Assembly: GCF_000213175.1 (NCBI RefSeq)
Contig: NW_009799102.1
Coordinates: forward strand, 2,824,941 to 2,882,489
Direction: 5' to 3'
Origin: Neurospora tetrasperma FGSC 2508
Taxonomy: Eukaryota > Ascomycota > Sordariomycetes > Sordariales > Sordariaceae
DNA length: 57,549 nt
The notes under the pieces are model-generated. The model was not told where the DNA came from. It worked only from the letters and a program-made list of their open reading frames with translations, and ran no database searches. Every line of letters starts with the position of its first letter. The first letter of the stretch is position 1. Made by a program: the position numbers and the translations under genes. Below, one piece after another: positions 1 to 11,081 of the stretch.

Positions 1-978
1 AGGGAAGAAGAAAAATGTTAAAAGAATATTAAGATAAATAGTGATTAGCACTTACTTTATTGTATTAATGGGTGTGAAGGACGGGAGATGGATGGAGGCG
101 TTGATATAAAATGGCTTGCAGTTGAGGCTAGATGGAAGCTTGGACTAATTTTCAATTGAGTATAACCCAAACTTGGGTCACTGTAGGAGATAGTTTATCA
201 AGGTTAGAAGTAGGTATATACAAGGATCTGATACCACCCCCCAGTGCAAGCCTAATGCCTGCAGCTGGTATAGACTTTAGTTTTTGGAACTTTTAGATAA
301 ACGACCCAAGTCACACTTGGGCCACTGTACTAGCGTACCGAGCTAACAAGCACACCAGTACTGGACTGTACCTCGGTAGTCCCTCCAGCGCGATAACCCC
401 GTTTCAACGGTCTTAGCGGCTTCGTCTTCCCTGAAATGCGGGGGTGCCAGCCACTGAGGCGACACCCCCTGATCCCAGCTTCAACAATAGATCAAGTCAA
501 TCACCACCTCCCTTCAACCTATGTACTTAGGCGAACCCCGGCCGCTCGTGATAACAGCCCGTTGCCGAGCTGAGATGACTCTCACCACTTCCGTCGTGTC
601 GTGTCGTGGGGTGGGGCCGGAAGCTTCCGATACTTTGACGGCTCTGGAAACGAACACAAAGAACCAAGACGCCGATGGATGCCGAGGTCCCCCGCGCTTG
701 GAGCTCTAGAAGGGACGACAGGAGTCATCGTGACGGTGACTAATTTGGTTGCATGCATGATGGAAGTCTAACCTCGTGGGAATAGCTTTAAGGAGCTTCC
801 CCTCTTTTGCTTCAAGCTCCCTTGAGCTCCTCCCAAGCTGTTATTCATTTTGTGTTCCCTCACTTCTTGCTATCCTGATCCTGATCCTGCTCCCATACCG
901 GAGTCATCAACAGTGAGGTTATATCTTACCACACCACAACCACAACCCGCCTCGTCAACAACAACAACAACCGCGAAC
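1..978. other. intergenic region upstream of the nitrilase
   Basis: No supportable gene. An open frame at 521-709 (62 codons) has no recognisable features and is probably chance. The stretch around 130-400 contains short imperfect repeats: a CTTGGGYCACTGTA motif occurs near 175 and again near 315, and a 29-bp repeat starts at 330. The part just before the start codon (about 840-978) is pyrimidine-rich, then CAA-repeat-rich, as in a fungal 5' leader. Confidence 0.6.
330..358 (+). repeat. 29-bp repeat, copy A (partner at 2984-3012)
   Basis: Matches 2984-3012 at 25 of 29 positions in the same orientation. Three of the four differences are C/T or G/A transitions. The two copies bracket the nitrilase gene. 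They may be remnants of one dispersed element; no ends or target duplication could be seen. Confidence 0.45.
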
Positions 979-2554
979 ATGGCGCCTTCTAAAATCCGCA
1001 TCGCTACCGCCTCCCCCTCCACCCAATCCACCACCCCCGAAACCCTCTCGCAAATTTCCCACCTCGCCCGCCGCGCCGCCTCCAATCATGTTGACATTCT
1101 CCTCCTCCCCGAGGCCTACATTGGCGGCTACCCGCGCGGCACCAACTTTGGGTGCGTTATGGGCTCGCGGTCGGCCGAGGGGAGGGACGAGTACCTCCGG
1201 TACTTCCAGGCCGCGGTAGATTTGGGGGATATCGTTGGGGAAGGGGGTGCCGGGGGGCTGGAGAAGTGGGTGCGGAGGGAGTTGGTTGGTGATGAGATTC
1301 AGGGAAGGGTGCAGGAGGGGGACAAGGGGGACAAGGTGAAGAACAAGAGGGGGGATGGGACCAGGGAGGAGTTGGAACGTATCGCGAGGGAGACGGGGGT
1401 GTTCTTGGTGACGGGGTGTATCGAGAAGGCGGGCGGGAGTCTCTATTGCAGTGCGGTTTATTTGTGTCCGAAGATGGGCATGATTGGGAAGAGGAGAAAG
1501 GTTATGCCTGTGAGTGTCTTTCCCCTTTTCTATGCGAATGTACAATGATAGCGTAAGCTAAGGCCAAAACTCCCAAAAACAGACCGCTATCGAACGACTA
1601 GTTTGGGCCCAAGGTTCTCCCGCCACCCTTCGCGCCGTTAGCACCGTCATCCGCGGCGTCCGCGTCAACCTCGCCGCTGCCATCTGCTGGGAGAACTACA
1701 TGCCCATGCTTCGCCAATCGCTCTACTCGCAGAACATCAACCTTTATCTTGCTCCGACCGCCGACGGCCGTGACACATGGCTACCCCTGATGAAGACCGT
1801 TGCCATTGAAGGCCGGTGCTTTGTTGTCAGTTCCAACATGTGTGTGCGCAAAGATGGAGACAAGCAACAAGCCAAGACCAACGGTGGCCCCGCTCTCGCC
1901 CAGCAGCAGGAGCAACAGCAGCAAACCGGCACGAGCGCCATCGCCGACCCCTCGCCGTATTCTCACAACGACAGTCACAGCCGTCCCAAGCATATCCGCA
2001 GACAGTCCATCTTCGACGAAGACGGCAACGAGATCGTCCTGCCCTGCTGCAACGAGCAAGGTGTTGTTGAAGTCGAGGCGGAAGCCGGGGTTGACGACGA
2101 GGCCGTGTCCACCACGACGGCCAAGACTTCCTTGTCTTCTGCTGCTACTCCAGCAGCATCGGTTCCGGCTCCGGCTCTGGCACCCAAGCCGGAAAACAAT
2201 GGGAAAACGTTCAAGTCCCCTGTTATTGATAGGTCCACTGGTGCCAAGACGGCGGAAGAGTTTGTGTCTCGTGGTGGCTCGGCGATTGTCTCGCCGTTTG
2301 GAGACGTGCTTGCCGGTCCGCAGTGGGAGGATGATGAGGGGATTATATGGGCGGATGTTGACTTTGAGGATTGTATCCGCGGACGGCTGGATTTGGATAC
2401 TGCGGGGAGTTATTCGAGGTATGCTTCTTTTCCTTTGCCTGATGTGATATCTTGTTGTCCAGTAGGCGCGCAAAGCTAACTCGTGGTGCTTAGGAACGAC
2501 TCCTTCAAACTCACGGTCGAAGGCCTTGACTTGTCGCCTTTGCCGTACCAATGA
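979..2554 (+). CDS. nitrilase / carbon-nitrogen hydrolase with low-complexity insertion
   Basis: Hydrolyses a carbon-nitrogen bond, typically nitrile to carboxylic acid plus ammonia; the substrate cannot be read from sequence. Three exons: 979-1509, 1583-2418, 2494-2554, giving 475 aa. Intron 1 is GTGAGT...CAG. Intron 2 is GTATGC with AGCTAAC branch and TTAG acceptor. All three members of the family's catalytic triad are visible: Glu45 (LPEAYIGGYP), Lys174 (RRKVMPT, completed across intron 1) and Cys212 (AICWENYMP). The late GGSAIVSPFGDVLAGP and WADVDFEDCI segments are also typical. The start is the ATG at 979, directly before MAPSKIRIATASP, the usual first beta strand. Oddities are a charged Gly/Lys-rich insertion near residues 105-125 and about 120 residues of Gln/Ser/Ala/Pro-rich sequence between NMCVRKDG and the GGSA block. 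Cytosolic by default, since no signal peptide is seen. Confidence 0.92.
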
Positions 2555-4034
2555 GAATGGTTTTGGTCATGCCGGTATTTTGGATGCGTTGAAAAATGCA
2601 GTCGAAGATGCGAGACTTCTGTGGACGAATTGACTAAGCCGTATTCTCTCAACATCTCGTACTGTCGCTAGATACTCTTCCATTGAACACTCATCAATGT
2701 CAAGCGGGCCAACTCTACATGTTGTATTACCCGACTACTCTAGTATTACAGTCCATTACTGGTTTGTTTGTTAGCTCGAGACCTTGTGTCAACTTTCCTA
2801 TGCGTCTTCATAGCTAACTAATGCGTGTTGTTACCTTGGAAACGCCATTTCTAATATTCAATAGATTATATCGATTCCTGTTAATGCCTTTATAATTCGT
2901 AATCAGCCACTTTCACTCACTTTATAAGCTTTAGGACTATTCAGGATTGATTTCGTCTAGTACACACTACCAGAAGTACCTACCTAGTGTACCAAGCTAA
3001 CAAACAAACCAGCATCGGAATGTATATTGGGAAACCCCAACAACGTGTTGACCCTGTCCTGTAAATAAGTAGGCAATTCCATGTCTCTGTGATCTGGAAC
3101 TGGGGATCATCTCGCTTTCTTGAAATTTCAACCTACTTTAACCTGTCTTGTACGCCGTTATCGAAATGCATCTCTGCGTAAAGATGACTGCTGTTAAGAT
3201 AATTGTGAGCTTCGCAGGACCAGAGTTGGATTACCAAGCCCTTCTTTACCAACAGATGGATGGACAAATCGGTACAACTCTGGAGCAACTCTGGAGCTGT
3301 CTGACCATTGCCAATCTCTCAAGAATGCCGCGGAGGTACAAAAAAAACCCACAAGCTGTACGTGCGAAGCTTCATTCTTGGCGCCTGACTTCACATTCTC
3401 CTGTCTAAACATATTGAAATTACGTTGTGTGATGTCAACTTTATTTGTGAATTAGTTACGAATTAAGTGTACAATACATGTAAACGCCAATCAATACCGC
3501 CCTAATGGAACCGAACAGAGACGAAAACCGAACCCGATGGGGAAGGAACGGTTGAAAAGAGGCAAGAGGTAACGGCGCTGAACAAGGATGCCCAAAGAAA
3601 GGGATGAAAGACCAACAACAGGGAAAGAGCATTCCGAAAGCGAGATCGAGTCTCGAGAAGATGCAGCGGTGTTGAGAAAAACATGGCAAGTAAAACAAAA
3701 GTTGAACAAGACAAAAGCGAGGAACTTGATGCCAGAAGATAAATCAACAGCCCAGAAAAGATTTTCAGTCAAAGAGAACCTGCCTGTTTCCATAGCGACC
3801 ATCAGAGCTTGCAGAGGTATCCCATTCTCAGTGGAAAAATAATGCACACGATAGACAGAAGAACAAAACGCCAACACTTGAGCCCAGACATATAACCCGA
3901 GAATCCTGTTTCACCCATTACCCTGTTTCCGTCCCAGAACACCATGCCATTAGTATGTTCCTGTTCTGTCCCAGTTCCTCAGCGTATTTACCATTATTCA
4001 TTCCATCCTCGTCACCCGTACAGCCCAGACTCCA
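2555..4034. other. convergent intergenic region
   Basis: Holds the 3' ends of the nitrilase (+) and the 481-aa gene (-). No gene is supportable. Open frames at 3148-3408 (+) and 3456-3877 (-) lack recognisable features and are best read as untranslated or spacer DNA. Copy B of the 29-bp repeat lies at 2984-3012. Confidence 0.6.
2984..3012 (+). repeat. 29-bp repeat, copy B (partner at 330-358)
   Basis: Diverged direct copy of 330-358. It carries T or A where copy A has C or G at three positions, the pattern RIP or cytosine deamination would leave. A fourth difference is C to A. Confidence 0.45.
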
Positions 4035-5480
4035 TCATGCCCTCTCCTCCCCTTCCACATCCTCATCCACATTACCAACCCCGCCACTAATTCTCCTTTC
4101 CCTGTCCCTATCCCTCGGACTAGCCAATGGACTAGGCGATGCCGCAGCCGTGAGCCCAACCAAGCTCCCATTCATCGGCGCAGAAGTAAATCCCCCACCG
4201 ATACTGCCACTGATGCTCTCCGCCCTTCCATGCCCCAGCAGCCCACTCCTCACACTAGCTGCGTCTCCTCCGGCACCCGGCCCGCCGATGGCCTGCTTCG
4301 CGTAGAAACTGTTCCTGTCGCTGGCTAGGATTCCTGTAGTAGAGGAGTAAATGCTTGTGCGATCGTTGGCTAAGCCGTTGGGTCCACGGTATAAACCACC
4401 GGGCGTAGTGGCGCCGGTAATGCCCCCACTTGTACCACCTTCCATGTTGGAACTGAGGACGCTGAGAGGAAGAGACTCGCGACTGCCTCCGAAGAGAGAG
4501 GAGGGCGCGAGAGCACGGACCGAGGCGTCAGTGTCGAAGGAGCGGCGACGGCGGCGCTTGGAGGAGGATGCGAGGGTTAGGATGGAGGCGTTGTCGGTCA
4601 GCAGGTTGTTCGCCGTGGCGGTATGGTAGGTTGTTGGGTAGAAAGGCGAGTTTCCACCCTGACCCGAGGGCACAAGATGGGCTGGAATGGCGGAGACGGG
4701 AGTGGCCGTCGTTGGGAAAGGCTGGTTGAAGTGAATGACTTGTGAGTTGGAGTGCTGAGAATGATGGTTGTGATGGTGGTGATTAGGGCTGTTGGACGTA
4801 TTGGTGCTGTTCTGGTTGCTGTTGTTGTTGTGCATCGCAGCGGCGCCATTGGGCATCAAAGATTGTATTGTCGTCAGGGTTGTAGTCAAGGAGCGGACAG
4901 ACGGCGCGGGGGACGAAAAGGTGCTATCATTTCCCCGACGGGAGTCGATATTTACGGTGCGAGTTGTGCCAGTGACCGAGGAGGCCCCGTAGGACGGGGC
5001 GGCCATAGAACACGAGGTCTCGTGATCGGTGACGACAGTTGGAGCTATGGTCGATCGACCGCCCATGGTTGGGGGTGGGCGGCCGTCGGCGGACAACCTG
5101 ACAGACTCGTCGGAAGGTTCATTAGATGTTGTGCTCGATGTTCTCGCGCTTCTTGTCGAAGATAGCGAATAATGACTGGTCGGCGGCGGGGTCAGTGCGA
5201 TCTGGATGTGGTCCGAGTAGGAGCGGCCAACGGCTGCGTATGGGTTGTTGTCGGTCTGTTTCTTGACGTTGTTTCGCTTGGAGCTGGCATGTCGAACAGC
5301 ATCGCCGGGCTTCATGCTCTTCAACTTTTTCATTAGCGACGAGAAGGGTCGTCGGCGACCAGTCCTCTCGGGACGATCATCTCGGTCTGGCATAGGGTCA
5401 GCGACTGAATGACGGCTGAACTGGCTCAGTGGTGGAGCAGAATTGCTCCGATGGCGAAAGGCAGAGGCAAAGGAATGCAT
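4035..5480 (-). CDS. conserved disordered Ser/Thr/Asn-rich protein
   Basis: Single-exon gene, 481 aa, starting at the ATG at 5480. The sequence is of low complexity throughout: a basic N-terminus (RTGRRRPFSSLMKKLKSMKPGD), a Ser/Thr-rich middle, an Asn/His run (about residues 210-240), a short Arg run (SSKRRRRRSFDTDASVRALA) and a Gly-rich end. No transmembrane helix or enzyme motif is seen. From memory, filamentous ascomycetes have proteins sharing the blocks DTDASVRALAPSSLFGGSRE, GILASDRNSFYAKQ and SVRSGLLGHGRAESISGSI; they are often labelled as a polycystin-type cation channel, which this sequence does not support because it has no membrane segment. Function unknown. The multiple Ser-rich short motifs suggest a phosphorylated scaffold, which is inference. 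Confidence 0.85.
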   Translation of the reverse strand: MHSFASAFRHRSNSAPPLSQFSRHSVADPMPDRDDRPERTGRRRPFSSLMKKLKSMKPGDAVRHASSKRNNVKKQTDNNPYAAVGRSYSDHIQIALTPPPTSHYSLSSTRSARTSSTTSNEPSDESVRLSADGRPPPTMGGRSTIAPTVVTDHETSCSMAAPSYGASSVTGTTRTVNIDSRRGNDSTFSSPAPSVRSLTTTLTTIQSLMPNGAAAMHNNNSNQNSTNTSNSPNHHHHNHHSQHSNSQVIHFNQPFPTTATPVSAIPAHLVPSGQGGNSPFYPTTYHTATANNLLTDNASILTLASSSKRRRRRSFDTDASVRALAPSSLFGGSRESLPLSVLSSNMEGGTSGGITGATTPGGLYRGPNGLANDRTSIYSSTTGILASDRNSFYAKQAIGGPGAGGDAASVRSGLLGHGRAESISGSIGGGFTSAPMNGSLVGLTAAASPSPLASPRDRDRERRISGGVGNVDEDVEGEERA

Positions 5481-7057
5481 GTTGAACGAGGGACGGTGTG
5501 ATGAATGGGTGCAAGGTCAGAGAGAACGAGGGGGTAGGTAGCGCAAAGAGTGGACAAGGTTTCAGATGAGAGAATCAGTACCGTGGTGACAAGATGTAGC
5601 CGTCTCGGTCATGATGGTTGTGGCAGAGCGGCAGGAACTGGAGAAGACGGTGCCAGTCCAGTCGAATTACACGGGCGCGGTTAGTAGAGTCGATGTCGAT
5701 ATCTGGCGGATATGGTTATGGATCCGTGCGGTAGTGCAGTCGCAAAGCAAGGGTCGTCGTCGTCTTAGCAGTCAGTGGCAGTGGCAGCGGCGGAGGCCAG
5801 TCGCAGAAGGTCGAGCAGTAGTCGTCAAATCATCAGTCGCGGGTCGGCGGAATACTAGGTTCTGGATGTTTGCTTGCCCGGGTCTAGTGTAGGTACAGGT
5901 AGAGGTAGCGTGTAGCTAGGAAGAAGGAAAGAAGATCAGGGCGCGTGTTGAACGGGCGACGGGACGATCGCCAAGGCCAGCGAGTTTCACCTGCTTTTAG
6001 TTGTGTTTGCTGTGTCCGAACTGTACCACTTCCCTACCTAACGGGCGGCTTCTGCACAGACTGCACTGACGGGACTGGTCCTTGGGGCAGATTACAACCC
6101 AGGTACGGTGGTCTTGTAACGACCAAACGGTTTCACCTTCCTGTCGCCGAGAGGAAGGACGGACTGAAGGGGATAGCTAGGTACTGTAGCGAGGAAGGAG
6201 GTGGATGGTGAACGGTGAGATGGAAAGAGGAGTGTTGTATCGAATACGTATTGATTGAAGTCGGTCGGTCGAGTCAGTTGCGAACGTAGCGTCAGTGCTT
6301 CTTTGACGGGCCTGTCGGCAAGGATATGTACACTAGACGTAGAATGCAATCATGCCATCTGTTGATTGATTGATTGACAGGTCGAGACACGGTCGCGATT
6401 TTCCTCAGAGACGATAAAAGAACGATTCGGTTCAGTTGTATTCGCAATTGGAAGCATGCCCAATAATACCAACCCAGCGACTTGAAGTATGTAAAGTGGT
6501 CACAGGGTAGGACAAAGAACCGTGATTGATTGCTGACTCTGAAAAGTACCTACTATTACGACGAAGAGATGATGACAGCATCTGTGTCGCGTCTTTGTTC
6601 ACTTTTATTGGAACGGCAACGGCGCATGAGGTGGACTTTGGGTCAGCTGGGGTACAGTAAAGACCCTAGTGGATGCAACTAACTCAAACTCTATGGGGAG
6701 TCTCAGAAAAATCTTGCATCTGCTGGATATTTCGCATTTACTGGGGTCCCAGTCACATACACTACAGTTTGGGTGATTCCTGGCCTCCGGGACACTTGCA
6801 ATTACTAGGTAACTTCATATAGACTTGCATCTACTGGGATTTCTACTGTACTGAATTGTACAAGTTGCACTGCACTGTCATTTTCCAGCCAACTGCGACG
6901 GCATGGCGACTGTACAGAAAAGGGATCCACCAAGTTCGGGCGGGCCTTTCCGATCTGTGGAGCCAAATGTTTCGACCCCTGGGGTCCGCCGTGGAGCTTC
7001 TGCTCTCACGTGCCTTGCCAAGAACCATGGCCATCAAGGTTCACTTGTCTTGTCTCG
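5481..7057. other. upstream region of the 481-aa gene and spacer
   Basis: Contains the promoter and probably a long 5' leader of the minus-strand gene ending at 5480. Small open frames at 5611-5892, 5945-6211 and 6092-6349 show nothing recognisable. A short TTGA/GATT tetranucleotide run lies at about 6361-6376. The left end is ordinary G+C; the right end abuts the transposon at 7058. Confidence 0.5.
7049..7057 (+). repeat. left target-site duplication CTTGTCTCG
   Basis: Exact 9-bp direct repeat of 7884-7892, directly abutting the left terminal inverted repeat. Confidence 0.7.
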
Positions 7058-7883
7058 GAGTTCCTAGATCACCTCACACATGGGTCTGACCTCGGACCAC
7101 GATCGGAGCGCTGCAACGTGTATAAAAGTCTGTATCCTTACTATACTTCACTAACAAATAAATGGACCAATCCGGAACCTGTCCTGAACAAGTCCTTTAA
7201 AGATTAAGAAAAAAAAGAAAAAAAACCTCTTTTATTTATGTTAATCTATATTAAAATCTGTGACTTGTTCAGGACCGATTCAGGACATATTTAGTATAGG
7301 TCCTTATATAACAGAAATTTAAAATAGAGAATTTATATTTATAATTAAGAAAATAATTTATAAGTTGTTTATTTTAGAATTTTACTATAAATAATATATT
7401 ATACTTCTATAAATATATATATAATATAAGTATTTAAACTCTTTAACTTTATTTTTAAATTGTTTTTTTTTAGATTAGTTAAGGATCAGTTAAAGATTGG
7501 TTAAGTATTAGTTTAGGACTAGTCTAGAACTATTCTTCAGAATATTCCTTTTATTTATATTATATAAATAGATTTGTATTATTAATTATATAAATTATAT
7601 TATATAGCTATATTAGTCTAAATTATGAGATTAATTGTAATCAAGTTTTAAATAATTTTCTTTCAAAACCAAATTAGGAATTAGTCCAAGATAGGTCCAG
7701 AATAGGTCCGGGATAGGTTTACCTAAATTTTAGTATTATTAATAAAATAGGTTTGATATAACTGTTAAGAACTCCGGTATCGGTCTAGTTTTGCTTACAG
7801 TGTGGGGCAAATGTCTTGGCGCAGTCTTGGCGCTCCTTATGTGATCCGAGGTCAGACCCATGTGTGAGGTGATCTGGGTGCTC
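7058..7883. mobile_element. non-autonomous TIR transposon (MULE-like MITE) with 9-bp target duplication
   Basis: An 826-bp element. Its ends are inverted repeats: the left end read forward from 7058 and the right end read on the minus strand from 7883 both begin GAG. After a diverged 5-nt patch they share a near-identical block of about 35 nt (AGATCACCTCACACATGGGT onward, one C/T difference), then a common GGAGCGC. The 9-mer CTTGTCTCG lies immediately outside both ends, at 7049-7057 and 7884-7892, as a target-site duplication. A 9-bp duplication is the size made by Mutator-like (MULE) transposases, so that class is inferred. The interior (about 7205-7750) is very A+T-rich, with a smaller inverted repeat (7178-7191 against 7262-7275, GTCCTGAACAAGTC). 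No transposase frame is present. It sits about 330 bp upstream of the MLH3 start. Confidence 0.75.
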
Positions 7884-7892
7884 CTTGTCTCG
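7884..7892 (+). repeat. right target-site duplication CTTGTCTCG
   Basis: Exact 9-bp direct repeat of 7049-7057, directly abutting the right terminal inverted repeat. Confidence 0.7.
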
Positions 7893-8210
7893 CTCTCTTC
7901 AGTTGTCGGGGTGGCCAGTGCCAAGACAGAGAGAGCTTTGACCTGACGTCTTCTTTCTGTTTTGCTTCGGTTGATTCTGAATGGCTTCATCCAAGCTGCT
8001 TCCTTCAACTGCATCCTCTACTTTCAATTGACAGGCCTAACCCATCGCACTTTTTATTCTTATACTTACGTCACTTCCATTCCATTCCCTTGCTGCCTCT
8101 CTTGGGCAGGTCCCGTCCTTCTAGAGCTCAACAGTGTCTGTTTGCATCGCCGACCACCCGCCGAGACCTTTCTGCCAAAAAGTCATGTTGGACTCACATC
8201 ATCCACCACA

Positions 8211-11081
8211 ATGTCCATCCAACCACTCCCTGGGGACGTTATCGCCCAGATCAAGTCTTCAACGGTTATTACCTCCCTGAACGGCGTTGTTGATGGCCTG
8301 CTTCGAAACTCACTCGACGCCAGTGCAACCAAGATCAATATTTCTATCGACTACAGCCGTGGAAACTGCTCGGTCGAGGATGATGGGCTCGGTATACCTC
8401 CAGCCTGTTTTCGTGAGGAGGGCGGTCTCGGCAAGCTTCACTATACCTCGCGATATCCGCCACATCCCGATTTCCATGGAAGACATGGCCAGTTCCTAGC
8501 TTCTTTAGCAGCTCTGTCTCTGCTTTCCATCTCTTCTCATCATCATGAACACCGCTCACATAACGCTTTAACGATTTACAACTCCCGTATCGTGGCCCGC
8601 AACACTCCTGCTCTTCCCGAAGAGCGCCTTCTGGCCTTTCCAAGTGGAACGCGTGTTACTGTTCGCAACCTTTTCGGCTCCATGCCCGTCCGCGTAAAGC
8701 AGAGGGCCACCCAAATTGAACGACTGGGCACGGCTAAGAGCCTTGACCAACTCATCCATACCATTGTTTCCCTCCTTCTTGCTTGGCCAAACGAGGTTAC
8801 TGTATCCGTCCGGGACGCGTTTTCTCAACATTTTGTTACGCTTCGCACTTCCGGGATAGCCAACCAGTCCCAAGACCGTCGAAACCTTGCTGATGAACTG
8901 GTGCTGCGGGCCTCCAGCCTTTTTGCTCAAGCTTCACTGACTGAGGAACAGGACTCCAAGTCATGGGTTCCAGTTGGAGCCTCCGTACCTGGTGTTTCTG
9001 TGAGCGGCTGCTTCTGTCTCGTCCCTGTAGCAACAAGGCGGGTGCAATTCATGTCTTTGGGCATACGACTCCTATCAAATGAAAACGAGTCCAATATTTT
9101 GTACGAGGAGGTCAACCGCGTATTTGCAAATTCCGGGTTTGGCGTCATCGAAGAAGCAGCACTCAACGAAGGGCAGCCAAGGAGGAGAGAAGGATTCACT
9201 TTAAAAGAACTCAAGTCAAGAAAAGGAATTGATCGATGGCCCATGTTCTTTCTTCAAGTCATCATGTCCGGGCAAGAGGGTTCTCTCAATGCCGATAACT
9301 TTCTAGACGAAAGGCAGCAGGACCTCTCCATCATCACCGACCTTCTTCAGGTGATAGCCTACGAGTTCTTAAAGAAACACCATTTCCGGCCCAAGCCTGT
9401 CAATGCCTTGGAAAGACTCAGATCTCCAAGAGGCTCATTACCCGAGTCCAGTGGTCTCAAAAGGTCTGGCTCCCCTTCATCCTCACAGGCAGCCTCCAGT
9501 CGCGACAAGAAGCACACCCCCTCGGGACTAGCGCGATCGACTCCCAGTAGTTCTTCGGCCAGCTCAGTCAACCGTCATATTAAGGAAGGTAGTTCAGCCT
9601 TTTCTACAGACGGAGTCGTCAAATCTGCCAGCACACCTACTCAAAGTGTGGAAATCGTCCCGTGGGCTCAAAATCCACTGTTTGACAGAGCCGGTAAGCT
9701 CATACGAAAGCCGTTCGAGGATGTCGAGCCACATCCATCAAGCAATGCTCCCTTCGCGTCACGGGGACAGAGTCGACAGTCCAGTCTGCCCCCAAGCTTG
9801 GAAAGCAGCAAGACGGACAACTATGTGGAGTGGGTAGATCCCACTACGAATACCAGAACACTCATAGATCCGCGGACTGGCTTTGTGATTCGACCCCATT
9901 CTGCCCCCGGAACGAGACCTCGAGACACTCCAAAGCCACGTCAAAAGGAGTCACTACGTCAAGGTGGTGTCCCGGCGTCAAGAAGAACCGCTTTCAAGCC
10001 TGTCGAAGCTCCCATACCCCATGTGCCCGGGTTGTACGAGTCTTCGGAGCAAGGCGCTCATCATAGCTGTAGTCGCCACTCTATGGGAGCCGTCAATGTG
10101 GAACTAACCAATGGAGGGGCCTTGGTTACCTTGCAGGGCCGAATCTCCAGAGATGCCCTGCGTACGGCAATTGTCGTTGCACAAGTTGATAAGAAATTCA
10201 TCTTTGTCAAACTGGCTCCCACGGAAGTAGACAAAGTCTCTCCCAGCTCCGACGTTGACCGAAGCGTCCTGATGCTGATCGATCAGCACGCGGCTGACGA
10301 GCGAATCCGCGTCGAAGATTTGATGAAATCTTATTTCACCATTGTCCGCCGCTCAGATGCCACAGAGTCGGACCAAATGATGGCCCGAACGCAATCCCTA
10401 CAACGCCCTCTCCGCTTCGACCTGTCAAAGCAAGACGGGAACCTTCTTGTCAGATACAAAGCACACTTTGAGTACTGGGGCATTTTCTACGAAGTCTTTG
10501 CACGCCAGGAACACTCGACGAGGTTCACCGTGGAAGTACAGTCACTGCCACCCAGCGTTTTGGAGCGGTGTCGGTTGGAGCCGCGAGTGCTGGTCGAGTT
10601 GCTTCGAAAGGAGATATGGAGGCTGAATGACAACCCCGGTCGGGGCTTGTCTGCGAGTCGTGGGATCAGCGCCACCGAGAAAGAGGGAGAACGTGACTGG
10701 GTCGCTAGGTTCCATGATTGCCCGGAAGGTATGTTGGAGTTGTTGAATTCTAGGTCTTGTAGAAGTGAGTTCTCCTTTGCTCCCTCGGCATGAGAGGTCA
10801 TTATGCTAACAAGTCCAGGCGCCATCATGTTCAACGACGAACTGTCTCTGGATGAATGCAGCAGCTTGGTCTTGCGGCTGGCCAATTGTGCATTCCCGTT
10901 TCAGTGTGCACATGGGCGACCGTCTATGGTTCCCCTTCTCGATTTGGGTGGTGGCTTCGTTCCCTTTTCGGATTTGACTCTTCCGCACGATTTTGGCAGG
11001 ACTCGAGGCGAGGGAAAAGACAAGAACAACTTGTGGTCGGAATTGAGGAGTTGGAGACGGGATAAGATCAAAGACCAGTGA
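8211..11081 (+). CDS. mlh3: DNA mismatch repair protein MLH3 (MutL-gamma subunit)
   Basis: Nuclear MutL homologue. In the family, MLH3 pairs with MLH1 and nicks DNA in mismatch repair and in resolving meiotic crossovers. Two exons, 8211-10764 and 10819-11081 (intron GTGAGT, GCTAAC branch, CCAG acceptor), giving 938 aa. The N-terminus is a GHKL ATPase: the NSLDA motif (from Asn33), EDDGLGI and the [12 protein letters not shown] lid region. The C-terminus has the endonuclease metal motif [12 protein letters not shown] (Asp691 onward). The intron splits the conserved SCRSAIMFND block. The second zinc-type motif CAHGRP lies near the end. The start is the ATG at 8211 ([10 protein letters not shown]); the frame stays open upstream but without homology. 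The middle (about residues 420-620) is low-complexity linker. Odd: residue 29, where the catalytic Glu of ATPase motif I (E-L-x-x-N) is expected, is Gly, with Asp one residue earlier. Confidence 0.95.

Noticed and set aside
955-1545. Minus-strand open frame of 196 codons over the nitrilase first exon
   Set aside because: Complement of a G+C-rich coding exon; low-complexity Pro/His/Leu translation, while the plus strand encodes a clear nitrilase.
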